44,027 bases of DNA from Saprospiraceae bacterium (GTDB lineage: Bacteria > Bacteroidota > Bacteroidia > Chitinophagales > Saprospiraceae), in contig JAHDHH010000033.1 in assembly GCA_020631405.1 (NCBI GenBank), positions 1,951-45,977 of the forward strand, in the 5' to 3' direction. Below the pieces are notes generated by a model. It did no database searches. It was given only the letters and a program-made list of their open reading frames with translations, and was not told the DNA's origin. Shown one piece after another: positions 7,162 to 16,854 of the stretch. Each line of letters opens with the position of its first letter. Position 1 is the first letter of the stretch. The translations under genes and the position numbers were made by a program.

Positions 7162-8562
7162 ATGCAATTCAGATTTTCAGAAAAGGATAGAGATATAATA
7201 GAGGCCTTGCAGTCAGTAGCCTCCCAGTACAATATTGAAGGGTATCTAGTGGGTGGCTATGTCAGAGATAGGTTGCTAAATCGTGAGTCAAAAGATATAG
7301 ACGTAGTCTGTATAGGTAATGGGATAGAGTTTGCTAAGAAATTTGCCAAACAACATGCCAAGGCGGGAAGGGTTAATGTCTTTCCAAATTTTGGAACTGC
7401 CCAAGTAGTTGTAGAAGGCTTTGAAATAGAATTTGTAGGCGCTAGAAAGGAATCTTACAGGAGAGATAGTCGTAAGCCAATAGTGGAGGATGGTACATTT
7501 CTAGATGACCAAGAACGTAGAGATTTCACCATCAATACTTTAGCTGTCTCATTGAACACAGAAGAACTACAGGTCGTAGATACATTTGGAGGCGTTGCTC
7601 ACTTAGCAGAACAAAGAATTAAGACCCCTCTTGACCCAGAAGTGACCTTTTCTGATGATCCATTAAGAATGCTAAGAGCCATTAGGTTTGCAACCCAACT
7701 AGACTTCGAAATCGATGACCCCACTTGGCAAGGTATTGTAAAGACAAAGGATAGGATATCAATTATTTCTCAAGAGAGAATATCAGATGAACTCAATAAA
7801 ATCATTAAGGCTAGGGTACCCTCAAAAGGATTCTACTTATTGGATAAGTGTGGGCTCCTAGAGATCATATTCCCTGAGCTCACGAATCTTAAGGGTGTAG
7901 AGACTAGGCATGGGATATCTCATAAGGACAACTTTGATCACACCCTAAAAGTATTAGACAATATCTGCGAAAACACGGATCATCTCTGGTTGAGGTGGGC
8001 AGCCATCATGCACGATATTGCGAAGCCACCGACTAAGCGATTTTCTAAGGATCATGGGTGGACATTCCATGGACATGAAGTAGTAGGTGTAGGTATTACA
8101 AAGCAAGTCTTCAAGCGAATGAAGTTGCCTCTTGATAAGACCTTGACCTATGTACAGAAAATGGTAAGACTCCACCTCAGACCAATTAGCTTGACTAATG
8201 AAAATATTACTGATTCTGCTATCAGACGCTTGCTGTATGATGCAGGTGATGATATAGATGATCTCATGATTCTGTGTAGGGCGGATATTACATCTAAGAA
8301 CAATAAGAAGGTCAAGCAATACTTGTCCAACTATGACATAGTGACGCAGAAGCTGATAGAAGTCGAGCAAAAGGACCATATCCGTAACTGGCAACCACCC
8401 GTGTCAGGAGATCAAATCATGGAAATGTTTGACTTGAAACCAAGTAGGAGAGTGGGAGAAATGAAGAATGCCATAAAAGAAGCTATACTTGAAGGAGAGA
8501 TCCCAAATACCTATGAAGATGCAGTTGCTTATCTAAAAGCAAATTTTACTATCTCAGTATAA
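7162..8562 (+). CDS. cca: CCA tRNA nucleotidyltransferase with HD domain
   Basis: This class II nucleotidyltransferase (466 residues) adds or repairs the 3' CCA of tRNAs. The catalytic head shows GGYVRDRLL (31-39) and the metal-binding D45/D47 pair in KDIDVV, then RRDFTINTLAV and DDPLRMLRAIRFATQL of the ATP/CTP-recognition neck. A C-terminal HD phosphohydrolase-like domain follows, with H284-D285 in MHDIAKPPTKRF. A single enzyme of this size is normal for Bacteroidota. A poly(A) polymerase of the same superfamily is the alternative, less likely with only one such gene next to dusB. Confidence 0.9.
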   Translation: MQFRFSEKDRDIIEALQSVASQYNIEGYLVGGYVRDRLLNRESKDIDVVCIGNGIEFAKKFAKQHAKAGRVNVFPNFGTAQVVVEGFEIEFVGARKESYRRDSRKPIVEDGTFLDDQERRDFTINTLAVSLNTEELQVVDTFGGVAHLAEQRIKTPLDPEVTFSDDPLRMLRAIRFATQLDFEIDDPTWQGIVKTKDRISIISQERISDELNKIIKARVPSKGFYLLDKCGLLEIIFPELTNLKGVETRHGISHKDNFDHTLKVLDNICENTDHLWLRWAAIMHDIAKPPTKRFSKDHGWTFHGHEVVGVGITKQVFKRMKLPLDKTLTYVQKMVRLHLRPISLTNENITDSAIRRLLYDAGDDIDDLMILCRADITSKNNKKVKQYLSNYDIVTQKLIEVEQKDHIRNWQPPVSGDQIMEMFDLKPSRRVGEMKNAIKEAILEGEIPNTYEDAVAYLKANFTISV

Positions 8563-8567
8563 ATAAC

Positions 8568-8584
8568 GAGTTTCCAAAAAACTC
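8568..8584. repeat. Small hairpin after the CCA-adding enzyme gene
   Basis: GAGTTT (8568-8573) pairs with AAACTC (8579-8584) around a 5-base loop, starting 5 bases after the stop codon. It has no T tract on the + strand. It precedes a second, stronger hairpin. Confidence 0.3.
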
Positions 8585-8589
8585 AAGAA

Positions 8590-8609
8590 TTCTTCCAGAT
8601 TCGGAAGAA
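8590..8609. terminator. 7-bp perfect hairpin, possible transcript 3' end
   Basis: TTCTTCC (8590-8596) pairs perfectly with GGAAGAA (8603-8609) around a 6-base loop. It follows the hairpin at 8568 and precedes a new + strand gene at 8680. There is no U tract, so it may protect a 3' end or act with Rho rather than be an intrinsic terminator. Confidence 0.3.
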
Positions 8610-8679
8610 AGGACTCAGGTTATCTAAATTGGCCCAGCTAGACTAGGGGTTGCTAGTATCCTTGTATCATAATTACTAA

Positions 8680-9189
8680 ATGATGACAAGGAAAAATCAA
8701 CCTGCTGGAGCATGGACACTGATGCTTATCTGTATATGCTTTTTAACAATGACTAATTCAGCACTCTATGCTCAAAACAACAATACAGGTCTCAAAGCAA
8801 GTGGCAACTCACAGGCTCAGACCAGCCCTCCTAAGTTGGATTACAACATAGCCGACTGTACAGAAATCTCTATTGTAAATCATGAAAGTGTTGACTTAGA
8901 TAGAGTCAGGTGGGATTTGACTGTTGAGGTCACTAAAGATCTAAAAGATGGTCCGTATATCCTCTCGTTTTCGGTGCCAAGTGAATACTCATTTATAGCA
9001 GGACAGAGCAACAAAGGGTGGGCATATACTTCTCATAATACTCTGCATTACCACCTAGGTAATACATTGCATAGCCATGAAGCAATTTCCATCACTCTAT
9101 ATCTACGTAAAGAATCTAGCAGTAATATAATTGGACCATTACCTACTTTCTTGGGACAACAACCGATGGAGTATTGCTCAAAGTCATAA
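8680..9189 (+). CDS. Secreted protein of unknown function
   Basis: This is a 169-residue protein I do not recognise. A signal peptide is clear (hydrophobic core about residues 13-27, cleavage near LYAQ), followed by a low-complexity Asn/Gln/Ser linker to about residue 50. The remaining 115 residues look beta-rich, with two cysteines near the two ends (ADCTE and EYCSK) that could pair. The pattern RVRWDLTVEVTKDLKDGPYILSFSVPS resembles an immunoglobulin-like or DUF11-like beta sandwich. There is no T9SS sorting domain. It lies 90 bases before another secreted-protein gene and may be expressed with it. Confidence 0.7.
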   Translation: MMTRKNQPAGAWTLMLICICFLTMTNSALYAQNNNTGLKASGNSQAQTSPPKLDYNIADCTEISIVNHESVDLDRVRWDLTVEVTKDLKDGPYILSFSVPSEYSFIAGQSNKGWAYTSHNTLHYHLGNTLHSHEAISITLYLRKESSSNIIGPLPTFLGQQPMEYCSKS

Positions 9190-9279
9190 GAAACATGCTA
9201 AAAACAGTAAGATTTCTACCAGAATCAGAATAGTAAAGAAGTCAACCCTTCTACTCAATTACTTTTACATCAACAAAAC

Positions 9280-12054
9280 ATGAGAATAATGATATTAAGA
9301 ATACTACACATTGCGATTTTACTCCTAGCATCTAGCTTTTACATCCAAGTCTTGGGTCAAGAAATCTGCGACAATCGAATAGATGATGACGGGGATGGAC
9401 TTATTGACTGCTTTGACCCAGATTGTAATGGTAGCGATAGCTGCTGGGATTGCTACACTGAGTTTTATCAAGTGCATAGCAATACCTACTTAGTTGCCCT
9501 CAATCCTGCTACCGGAACTTACAGTACTCTTGGTACTATATCGGGTGCATCTGCTATTAATGGTTTGCAGTTTAACCATGTTGATGGACACGTGTATGCT
9601 CCTTGTATAATAAACGGTGAGCATAAACTAGGTGTACTTTCTCAAGACGGGAGTGTGACAGATACTGGTTTGGCACTACCAGGTTCTATTTTTTACGTAG
9701 GATCTATCACTGAGAATGGAGTAATGTATGTAAGCAATAGTGGAGGAATCTACTCAATTGACCTTAATCAACCAACACTTACGATCCAAGCCACTGGGGC
9801 ATCGAACCCAGGGGTTGCAGATTTTGCTTTAGATCTCAATAATGGATTGATGTACGGCATTAACAGTAGCTCGCAACTCAAGGTATTCAATCCGAGTAAT
9901 AATTCTATTTCGACCTATGACCTCGCTGGGTCAATAAACACAGAATCAGGTGGATTTGGTGCTGCTTGGTCTTCTAATGACGGTTCATTTTTTGCTTATA
10001 ATAATTCTTCTGGAAAGATTTACTCTGTGAATGTCAACGACCTTACTGCTACCTTGGTCCTAAATGGAACAGGTAATCTTTCAATCAATGACGGATTCAA
10101 TTGCGTGCTAGCGCCTCCACCTTTTGAGACCAACTGTTCCAATGGTATTGATGACGATGGAGATGGCTTAGTCGACTGTGATGATCCAGATTGCTATAAC
10201 TCAAACAATTGCTTACTAGAAATTTGCGATAATGGTATTGATGATGATGGAGACGGCCTAGTGGACTGCGATGATACTGAGTGTTATAGTCTCCAAGGCT
10301 GTACTGAGATATGTGACAATGGAATAGATGATAACAACAATGGTTTAATTGATGGTGATGATCCGCAGTGTGGAGGAACTACGGGTGGTATCAATGGTGG
10401 ATTGGAGTCCAACGGAAGACTCTCTGACCAATTAGCTTATAGAAATTACATTAGAGAAACTAAGTCGAAACAGACAATTGCCCAAATAGACGAAGGCTTA
10501 ATCCCTTTTGCTTCGGTTGACTTTAGAGAGGAATTTTCAGTAGCCGACTTTATTCCACAGGCATTTGATGATATTTACATTGCACAAAGCTCACCCGAAG
10601 ATCTGATTGGCATCACTAATGCAACAGAAGTAGTAGCGGCTGATTACTACAGAAATGACATAAGAATAGGATCAGTACTTGGTATAGAGTCTGAAAATGG
10701 TGTCTATGAGCATACTAAGTATATCTGTGATAGACTAGAGAATGCTAATCTTATTGATGTATCATACATGTGGTGCTCTGGCGGAAGATTTATAAGTTAC
10801 GAACTCCTTGCGGAGAGTGGCAACATAGAATATGCCGTGAGCTTTTCGGCACGTATCGAAGATGACAAGATGACATTAGAAAGTCACTGGGGACTTGACC
10901 AATATCCAGAGTCAAATGAATATTATAACTTCCAGGTATGGGCTTCTTCTTATGAAGACTTGATCATGCTTCTTGAAAATGGGATCGCAAACATCGAAAC
11001 TTTCTATGAGATCAGTGAGATAAATAATTCATCGCTACCAATGGTATTCATCACGAATGCAAAGTATGCAAATGGAGAGCTGGTCTTAAACATTAAAAAC
11101 AAAAACCTAACTCAAGAGGTAAGATTTGATGGGTTGTATAGAGCATCAGAAACTGGTGTTCTAGAAGTGTTCGACATGGATTTGCCGTTGACAGGTCAAA
11201 AAGAACAAATTGTAACACTCCCTATTGGTGGGATATATGATATTGGCTTAGAAATGGATTGTGATAACTGTCAGACTGATCAAATATTTCTAGCAGATGG
11301 AACATGGGGAGTAGAGGACAACCACGAAGGTGTTTTTCTACAAGACTTTACTATAGTGCCTGAGAATAGGGATGCAGTTAGCGAGGAAGAATATAGAGTA
11401 GATCGATCTGTTGAACTAGAAGCGTCTGTAAAGGACTATGTGAATATATTTAGATCACTTGATCCTAAATTCAAGCCTCAAAACCTGCAACAACACAATG
11501 CGTTGACATTTCAAGGATCAGGAAGTGGGTACTTAGAAGTCACTCTAGTCAAGTCATCAATCATCGATTGGGCTGATCAATTCAGGACTACGGTAGTCCT
11601 CTATAATGAGGAACGTAACTATGAACTGACAGTCAATCAATTTGTATCTGAGACCTATGACGAACTAGTATTGTCGGATATATCTATGATAGTATTCTCA
11701 GTATTAGGCAATAACTCTACCTATGAGCAAAAGACAATTAGCTTGTCTGATTTGAGCTTCAAAACCGTAGAGGTTGTTTCTAATAGTGAAGATATTGAAA
11801 TAGAGACTGAAGCTTTGGTTAGTCCTAATCCTACAAGTGGAGGATTGCTCGTACAACTATCTCAGAGTAATACATCGATACAGACTTTCTTGATCTATGA
11901 TGGTCAAGGCAGTGAAGTACTGAAAGCAGATGGATTCAATAAGCAAACAAGATCTATAGAGGTCAATGTATCAAACTATTGCCCAGGTATGTATAGATAT
12001 CAAATCATCACATTAGATGGGAGAACCTTAGATGGTTCCTTTGTGAAAATATAA
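9280..12054 (+). CDS. Secreted protein with Asp-rich Cys repeats and T9SS sorting domain
   Basis: The 924-residue product starts with a signal peptide (cleavage near VLGQ, residue 26). It carries four copies of an EICDNGIDDDGDGLVDC-type motif, the DxDGDG pattern of calcium-binding loops and MopE-like metal-binding repeats, with first cysteines near residues 30, 286, 316 and 345. Between copies 1 and 2 lies a beta-propeller-like region (about 55-280) with repeated segments such as YVGSITENGVMYVSNSGG. The middle (about 400-800) is unrecognised. The C-terminus (about 845-924, VSPNPTSGG) is a T9SS type A sorting domain. Calcium-stabilised surface display is inferred; the ligand is unknown. A strong terminator follows. 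Confidence 0.85.
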   Translation: MRIMILRILHIAILLLASSFYIQVLGQEICDNRIDDDGDGLIDCFDPDCNGSDSCWDCYTEFYQVHSNTYLVALNPATGTYSTLGTISGASAINGLQFNHVDGHVYAPCIINGEHKLGVLSQDGSVTDTGLALPGSIFYVGSITENGVMYVSNSGGIYSIDLNQPTLTIQATGASNPGVADFALDLNNGLMYGINSSSQLKVFNPSNNSISTYDLAGSINTESGGFGAAWSSNDGSFFAYNNSSGKIYSVNVNDLTATLVLNGTGNLSINDGFNCVLAPPPFETNCSNGIDDDGDGLVDCDDPDCYNSNNCLLEICDNGIDDDGDGLVDCDDTECYSLQGCTEICDNGIDDNNNGLIDGDDPQCGGTTGGINGGLESNGRLSDQLAYRNYIRETKSKQTIAQIDEGLIPFASVDFREEFSVADFIPQAFDDIYIAQSSPEDLIGITNATEVVAADYYRNDIRIGSVLGIESENGVYEHTKYICDRLENANLIDVSYMWCSGGRFISYELLAESGNIEYAVSFSARIEDDKMTLESHWGLDQYPESNEYYNFQVWASSYEDLIMLLENGIANIETFYEISEINNSSLPMVFITNAKYANGELVLNIKNKNLTQEVRFDGLYRASETGVLEVFDMDLPLTGQKEQIVTLPIGGIYDIGLEMDCDNCQTDQIFLADGTWGVEDNHEGVFLQDFTIVPENRDAVSEEEYRVDRSVELEASVKDYVNIFRSLDPKFKPQNLQQHNALTFQGSGSGYLEVTLVKSSIIDWADQFRTTVVLYNEERNYELTVNQFVSETYDELVLSDISMIVFSVLGNNSTYEQKTISLSDLSFKTVEVVSNSEDIEIETEALVSPNPTSGGLLVQLSQSNTSIQTFLIYDGQGSEVLKADGFNKQTRSIEVNVSNYCPGMYRYQIITLDGRTLDGSFVKI

Positions 12055-12073
12055 AGATTAAGCTCCAGATAAA

Positions 12074-12116
12074 CAAGATGCCATGCTAAAGAGTCGTGGC
12101 ATCTTGCTTTTTATTT
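12074..12116. terminator. Strong intrinsic terminator between convergent genes
   Basis: CAAGATGCCA (12074-12083) pairs perfectly over ten bases with TGGCATCTTG (12097-12106) around a 13-base loop, followed by CTTTTTATTT. It sits between the stops of the 924-residue secreted protein (+) and the DUF255 protein (-). The T tract serves the + strand; no comparable A-rich run serves the - strand. Confidence 0.85.
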
Positions 12117-12126
12117 AAGGACTTGC

Positions 12127-14238
12127 TTAGTCCAATAGCTTGAGTGCATCAGCTGCAGACCTCACAGGAAGTTTACATACTTTGTTTTGACAAACATAAA
12201 TTGTGGTTTCTCCTTCTTGGAGTTTGTTTTTTAGTAGAGGAAGGCTGCCTTCTGTAGCTCCACCAAGAAACATAGCGTTTCCCAAATATTCTTTTGCCAT
12301 TTCTGCCCTTACAGCTTTTGCGCTAGGACCTACTATTGCGATTTCGTATGGAGCATTGACTTGGTCAAAGTAAAGCTGAAGCCAATTACTGTAAAAGTCT
12401 GGTGATGAGCTAGTAGTCAATTGTTCGTTTAGATTTTTGATCATTTGCTTACTCATTGCTAACCATTCTGGATTGTAGTACATTGAACCAATTCTGAAGA
12501 GGTTACGTGCCATGATACTGTTAGACCCAGGAATCACATTGTCATTATTCACCATCTTCTTTGCCACTAATGGTGGATCAAGGTCAGAGGTATAGTTGAA
12601 CATCTTCGTCTCTTGATTGTAAAAATGAGTAATAGTGTAATCCAGTAAATCTTTTGCGTCATTTAGCCATTGTTCGTTTAGAGTGGCTTCGTAGAGGGCA
12701 TGGAATGCATAGATTGTCAGCCCGTAGTCATCTAGGAATCCGTTGATATTGGACTTGCCATTCTTATAGTTTCTATCTAGTCTATGATCTGATTTTTTCA
12801 AGTTGTTTTTAATAAACTCTGCATTCTTTATAGCTAGACTGAGATATTCGTCTTTCCCTAGAGCATTGTATGCATCGATTAATCCTTTGAGCATGAGAGC
12901 ATTCCATGAAGTCAATATCTTGTCGTCGAGTCCTGGTCTGACCCTCTTGCTTCTATATTCAAATAGAGCTTGACTTGATCTGCTTATACTTTCAACCAAG
13001 ATAGCTTGATCTACTCCCATCTTATTAGCAAGATCTTCTAGACCTTGAGTTCGTCTTAAAATATTTGTATGCTCCCAATTGCCATGTTCTGTCACGTCAT
13101 AGAAGGCGGAAAAATATTTAGCATCTAAGGCATCGGTAATGACACTATCTACTTCAGACTTGCTAAAGACATAGAACTTCCCTTCCTCGCCTTCGCTATC
13201 AGCATCTAGACTAGAGTAGAAACCATATTCTTCAGACATCAGCTCTCTTTTGACAAATGCAATAGATTCTTCTATGACTGCCTTATACTGTGGCTTATTA
13301 TTCGATTGGTAGGCTTGACTATATAGACTGATTAATTGCCCATTATCATACAGCATCTTCTCAAAGTGAGGAGCTAGCCATATACCATCTACACTGTATC
13401 TGGCAAATCCCCCTCCTAGTTGATCATAAATACCTCCAGCTGCCATCTTATCAAGCGTAGTTTCTACAGCTTCAAGACTCTTCGCATCATTGTAGTGATT
13501 ACCATATTTGAGCAAGAACTCATAGTTGTTGGGCATTGGAAATTTTGGAGACCCCTTTCTTCCTCCATTGTTGTAATCTATTCTACTTTTAAATCTGTCT
13601 GCGATCTTGCTCAAAGTAGCGGTATTAAAATCTACATCCTCCGTAATTACCTCTAAGAAGTCAGACTCTTGAATGCCTTTCGCTATTTGATTGGCACTCT
13701 CGACTAGCTTTCCGTTATCATTTTCCTTGAGGTCAATGATTTGCTTGAGCAATTTGGTCCAATCGTCCTTTGGAAAGTATGTACCTGCAAAAAATGGTTT
13801 GCCGTCAGGTAGTGCAATGGCATTGAGTGGCCACCCGCCGTGCCCTGTCATCAAGTGGCATGCAGTCATGTAGATATCATCTATATCAGGTCTTTCTTCT
13901 CTATCTACCTTGATGCAGACAAAGTGTTCGTTCATTAGAGCAGCCACTTCCTCATCTTCAAATGATTCGTGCTCCATCACATGACACCAGTGACATGCAG
14001 CATAGCCAATACTGATAAGTACTGACTTGTTTTCTTCTTTTGCTTTATTCAATGCCTCGTCTCCCCACGGATACCAATTGACAGGATTGTGTGCATGCTG
14101 CAAAAGGTATGGGCTGGTCTCATTGATTAAAGCATTGGTGTGAGCATGATTCTGTGTGGACAGTGAACTAGGAGTAGAACATTGCTTTAGCACGAATGCA
14201 ACTGGTAGAAAAAGGAGGTAAAATAGTGTAGACTTCAT
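12127..14238 (-). CDS. DUF255/YyaL-like protein: thioredoxin-fold domain plus (alpha/alpha)6 barrel
   Basis: The N-terminal half matches the DUF255 thioredoxin-like domain of the YyaL/SPATA20 family: [21 protein letters not shown], then [21 protein letters not shown] (CHWC in the CxxC position), [15 protein letters not shown] and [21 protein letters not shown]. The C-terminal part resembles six-hairpin glycosidase/epimerase barrels. The family's biochemical role is unsettled; redox or carbohydrate-linked functions have been suggested. The open frame extends to 14286, but I choose the ATG at 14238 because it directly precedes a hydrophobic export segment ([21 protein letters not shown], about 703 residues in all). 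The Cys after that core lacks a good lipobox, so lipidation is uncertain. Confidence 0.86.
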   Translation of the reverse strand: MKSTLFYLLFLPVAFVLKQCSTPSSLSTQNHAHTNALINETSPYLLQHAHNPVNWYPWGDEALNKAKEENKSVLISIGYAACHWCHVMEHESFEDEEVAALMNEHFVCIKVDREERPDIDDIYMTACHLMTGHGGWPLNAIALPDGKPFFAGTYFPKDDWTKLLKQIIDLKENDNGKLVESANQIAKGIQESDFLEVITEDVDFNTATLSKIADRFKSRIDYNNGGRKGSPKFPMPNNYEFLLKYGNHYNDAKSLEAVETTLDKMAAGGIYDQLGGGFARYSVDGIWLAPHFEKMLYDNGQLISLYSQAYQSNNKPQYKAVIEESIAFVKRELMSEEYGFYSSLDADSEGEEGKFYVFSKSEVDSVITDALDAKYFSAFYDVTEHGNWEHTNILRRTQGLEDLANKMGVDQAILVESISRSSQALFEYRSKRVRPGLDDKILTSWNALMLKGLIDAYNALGKDEYLSLAIKNAEFIKNNLKKSDHRLDRNYKNGKSNINGFLDDYGLTIYAFHALYEATLNEQWLNDAKDLLDYTITHFYNQETKMFNYTSDLDPPLVAKKMVNNDNVIPGSNSIMARNLFRIGSMYYNPEWLAMSKQMIKNLNEQLTTSSSPDFYSNWLQLYFDQVNAPYEIAIVGPSAKAVRAEMAKEYLGNAMFLGGATEGSLPLLKNKLQEGETTIYVCQNKVCKLPVRSAADALKLLD

Positions 14239-14453
14239 GAGTGCAAAGTTAAATTTTATTCTGAGTGGAGTAATAGTGTTTTTCAAGAATCAACATTTTC
14301 GTTATAGCAGTCAGCGTAGTTTACAATTTCTTACTCTTGTCAATGTCCTTTGATTTCTCTCATTAAGACTAATTGATAGTGTTTTTGTCATGTCATGCAA
14401 CCCTTAGATCTTAGTTGTGTCTTTAAAGCATTAACACAATAAAAATTAACAAT

Positions 14454-15110
14454 ATGAATACTTTATTTAAGATCACCTTATCACTAGCGCTATTTATCTG
14501 CTTCACTTCATGCTATGTAACCATGAGTATAGACGGCTCAAAGAACATTGTTGAAGAAATAAGAGACATCAACAGTTTTACAAGTCTATCTATCGACGGA
14601 GTTATTGACGTAGAAGTCATATATGGAGAGCAAGGACAAGTTGAGGTTACTGCCAATGACAATATCATGTCAAATGTCCTCACTGAAGTAGAGAATGGAA
14701 TCCTCAAAATCGATTTGAAAGATGGGAATTATACTAATGTAGATATCGATGTCAAGGTCTTTACTACAGACCTCGAATTTATTAGTAAAGATGGTGTCGG
14801 GACTCTTGACTTAGATGACATGGAAGGACTTGATGAGTTAGAAATTACTCATGATGGTGTTGGTAGCATAGTCATGTCGGGTTCTGCAGAAAGATTAATC
14901 TACACACATGATGGCGTAGGCCAGATGAATGCCTTTAGCTTTGAAGTAGGTGAGGTAGAGATCAGGCAAGCTGGTGTGGGTAGTTCTGAACTCTTTGTCA
15001 CAGATATTCTTGAAGGGAGCTTAAGCGGAGTAGGCAATATCCATGTCAAAGGAGATCCTGCTATTGATGTCAACATCAGTGGAGTGGGCAAGGTTAAAGA
15101 CGCAAACTAA
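14454..15110 (+). CDS. GIN-domain (DUF2807) putative lipoprotein
   Basis: This 218-residue protein has a lipoprotein-like leader (ALFICFTSC, Cys at about residue 20). It is followed by a repetitive beta-helical sequence starting with IRDINSFTSLSIDGVIDVEV and recurring (D/G)GVG turns (HDGVGSIV, HDGVGQMN, QAGVGSSE, LSGVGNIH, ISGVGKVK). This is the pattern of the DUF2807 putative auto-transporter adhesin head GIN domain, abundant in Bacteroidota. Its function is unproven. It is monocistronic, with a hairpin 26 bases after the stop. Confidence 0.85.
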   Translation: MNTLFKITLSLALFICFTSCYVTMSIDGSKNIVEEIRDINSFTSLSIDGVIDVEVIYGEQGQVEVTANDNIMSNVLTEVENGILKIDLKDGNYTNVDIDVKVFTTDLEFISKDGVGTLDLDDMEGLDELEITHDGVGSIVMSGSAERLIYTHDGVGQMNAFSFEVGEVEIRQAGVGSSELFVTDILEGSLSGVGNIHVKGDPAIDVNISGVGKVKDAN

Positions 15111-15136
15111 CCTAGGGTAGATAATCAAAACACTAG

Positions 15137-15167
15137 AACAGGAAGTCAAGATAATTGGCTTCCAGTT
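15137..15167 (+). terminator. Probable terminator after the GIN-domain gene
   Basis: GGAAGTCA (15141-15148) pairs with TGGCTTCC (15156-15163), eight pairs with one G-U, around a 7-base loop. The stem continues past an A-A mismatch through AAC/GTT (15137-15139, 15165-15167). The following TTTGTCATTTTC is only moderately T-rich. Confidence 0.55.
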
Positions 15168-15344
15168 TGTCATTTTCATAGGATCTGTTCAGTCTGCAGC
15201 CAATGGGAATGAGTCAAATCTTTAGGGATAAAAATATAGATTAACAAACCTTTATGGCTTAAAGCCAATTATTTAAAATAATTTCGGCAATTAATTAGTA
15301 TGCCCTAAACGTTTCATAGGCATATCAACTAAAAACACTGAAAT

Positions 15345-15755
15345 ATGATTTTAATGAGAATACTAATAATAAGTCTAGTTCTATTTGGTTTCGCAGCAAC
15401 AGCATCGGCTCAGACCGAGGGTGGATTAAAGAAAGTAGAGACTACTGAGAGAGCTAAGGAAGGTGGCAATATTGAGTATAATAAAGAGGAAGTCGAAGCT
15501 AGACAAGCACCAGCAATCCCAACTCAAGCTAAAACAGTAGACAACTCTTTCAAGAGAAAAAAATCTATGCTTGATAAGGCAAAAGTGAAGCTATATAAGT
15601 TAAAAAATAAATACATAGCAAAAAAGGAGTCTGGTCAATGGACTACTGAGAAGTTTAATACGATGATGGCCAAGTTGACTAAGAAAGAAGTAAAACTAGA
15701 CCAGAAGAAGCAGGACTTCATCAAGAACATTGCTGAGAAAATGCACAAAGGCTAG
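15345..15755 (+). CDS. Small secreted Lys-rich protein of unknown function
   Basis: This is a 136-residue protein I do not recognise. It has a clean signal peptide (cleavage after TASA or TASAQ, about residue 22), then a polar Glu/Lys-rich region. A strongly basic C-terminal half (about 68-136) is rich in Lys with few prolines, suggesting amphipathic helices or a coiled coil (DKAKVKLYKLKNKYIAKK...). There are no cysteines. The start could be the ATG at 15345 or the fourth codon, ATG at 15354. Its stop overlaps the stop of the opposing tsaD within a shared CTAG, so the two genes are convergent with no spacer. A periplasmic role is all that can be inferred. Confidence 0.7.
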   Translation: MILMRILIISLVLFGFAATASAQTEGGLKKVETTERAKEGGNIEYNKEEVEARQAPAIPTQAKTVDNSFKRKKSMLDKAKVKLYKLKNKYIAKKESGQWTTEKFNTMMAKLTKKEVKLDQKKQDFIKNIAEKMHKG

Positions 15756-16762
15756 ATTTTCATCCTTGGCATTGGAGTGACTCCTTGATGGCTAAAGTTG
15801 CCATTGAGATAATGGTAGTAACCACTAATGCCAATCATAGCAGCATTGTCCGTACAGTATTCGAATGCGGGAATATAGGTGTTCCATTGTTGTTTAATTC
15901 CTAGGTCTGTAAAAGCAGATCTCAATTCACTATTAGCAGATACACCTCCCGCGAGAGCTATATTGTTTATCTTAAGATTGCTAGCAGCCAGTGTGATTTT
16001 TGCAATCAAGATATTCACAATAGATGACTGAACAGATGCACAAATATCATTGAGATGTGTATTGACGAACTCTGGATCTGCTTTGACTTGCTTCTGTAAA
16101 AAGTAGAGGATTGAAGTTTTTAAACCGCTAAAACTAAAATCGTACTCACCTACCTTGGGTTTTGCAAATTCGAATATTGGCTTCCCCTCTTTCGCTAATT
16201 TGTCAATTTTAGGTCCAGCAGGATAGGGCAGTCCTAGGATTTTACCAGTTTTGTCAAAGGCCTCTCCCGCTGCATCATCGATAGTAGTGCCGAGTACAGA
16301 CATTTTATTATAATCTGTCACCAGGACAATCTGTGTATGTCCTCCACTTACAGTCAAGCATAAGAAGGGAAACTGTGGATGGGGTTCTTCTGCAAAATGA
16401 GCCATGACGTGAGCCTCCATATGGTTTACCTCTATGAGTGGGATGTTAAGTCCTAGAGCTAGGCTCTTGGCAAAGTTGACACCGACTATCAAACTACCTA
16501 ATAGACCAGGGCCTCTTGTGAATGCTATGCCGTCCAAATCAGACTTATCTACTCCAGACGTTTCTAGTGCCGCTTGCACAACGGGCAAAATGTTCTTATC
16601 ATGCATCCTACTGGCTAACTCGGGGACAACACCACCATATTGAGCATGGACGGATTGGTTAGCAATCTTATTAGAGAGTACCTTGCCATTCTGAATTACA
16701 GCAGCGGATGTGTCATCACAAGAAGATTCAATGGCAAGAATAGTAATGTTATTGTTTTTCAA
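15752..16762 (-). CDS. tsaD: tRNA N6-adenosine threonylcarbamoyltransferase
   Basis: TsaD transfers threonylcarbamoyl from its adenylate to A37 of ANN-decoding tRNAs, forming t6A with TsaB and TsaE. The 336-residue product has every family signature: IESSCDDTSAAV at the N-terminus, the iron-binding NHMEAHVMAH, TVSGGHTQIVLV, the nucleotide-binding DDAAGEAFDKTGKILGLPYPAGP, FSFSGLKT, AGGVSANSELR and a C-terminal CTDNAAMIG. ATG start and length are normal. It faces a small secreted-protein gene and shares a 4-base stop overlap with it. It is divergent from the 16937 gene across a 174-base region containing an inverted repeat. Confidence 0.97.
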   Translation of the reverse strand: MKNNNITILAIESSCDDTSAAVIQNGKVLSNKIANQSVHAQYGGVVPELASRMHDKNILPVVQAALETSGVDKSDLDGIAFTRGPGLLGSLIVGVNFAKSLALGLNIPLIEVNHMEAHVMAHFAEEPHPQFPFLCLTVSGGHTQIVLVTDYNKMSVLGTTIDDAAGEAFDKTGKILGLPYPAGPKIDKLAKEGKPIFEFAKPKVGEYDFSFSGLKTSILYFLQKQVKADPEFVNTHLNDICASVQSSIVNILIAKITLAASNLKINNIALAGGVSANSELRSAFTDLGIKQQWNTYIPAFEYCTDNAAMIGISGYYHYLNGNFSHQGVTPMPRMKI

Positions 16763-16793
16763 TAGGTGGATGTCAAAATGAATTGTAAAAATG

Positions 16794-16801
16794 CAAATTT
16801 A
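16794..16801 (-). promoter_or_regulatory. Candidate -7 element for tsaD
   Basis: On the minus strand TAAATTTG matches the Bacteroidota TAnnTTTG consensus, 31 bases upstream of the tsaD start. No TTG is present at the -33 distance, so support is moderate. Confidence 0.35.
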
Positions 16802-16854
16802 TTTTATTGTTTGAATACACCATTTTGTCTTAAGAATGCATCTTTGTATATTGA

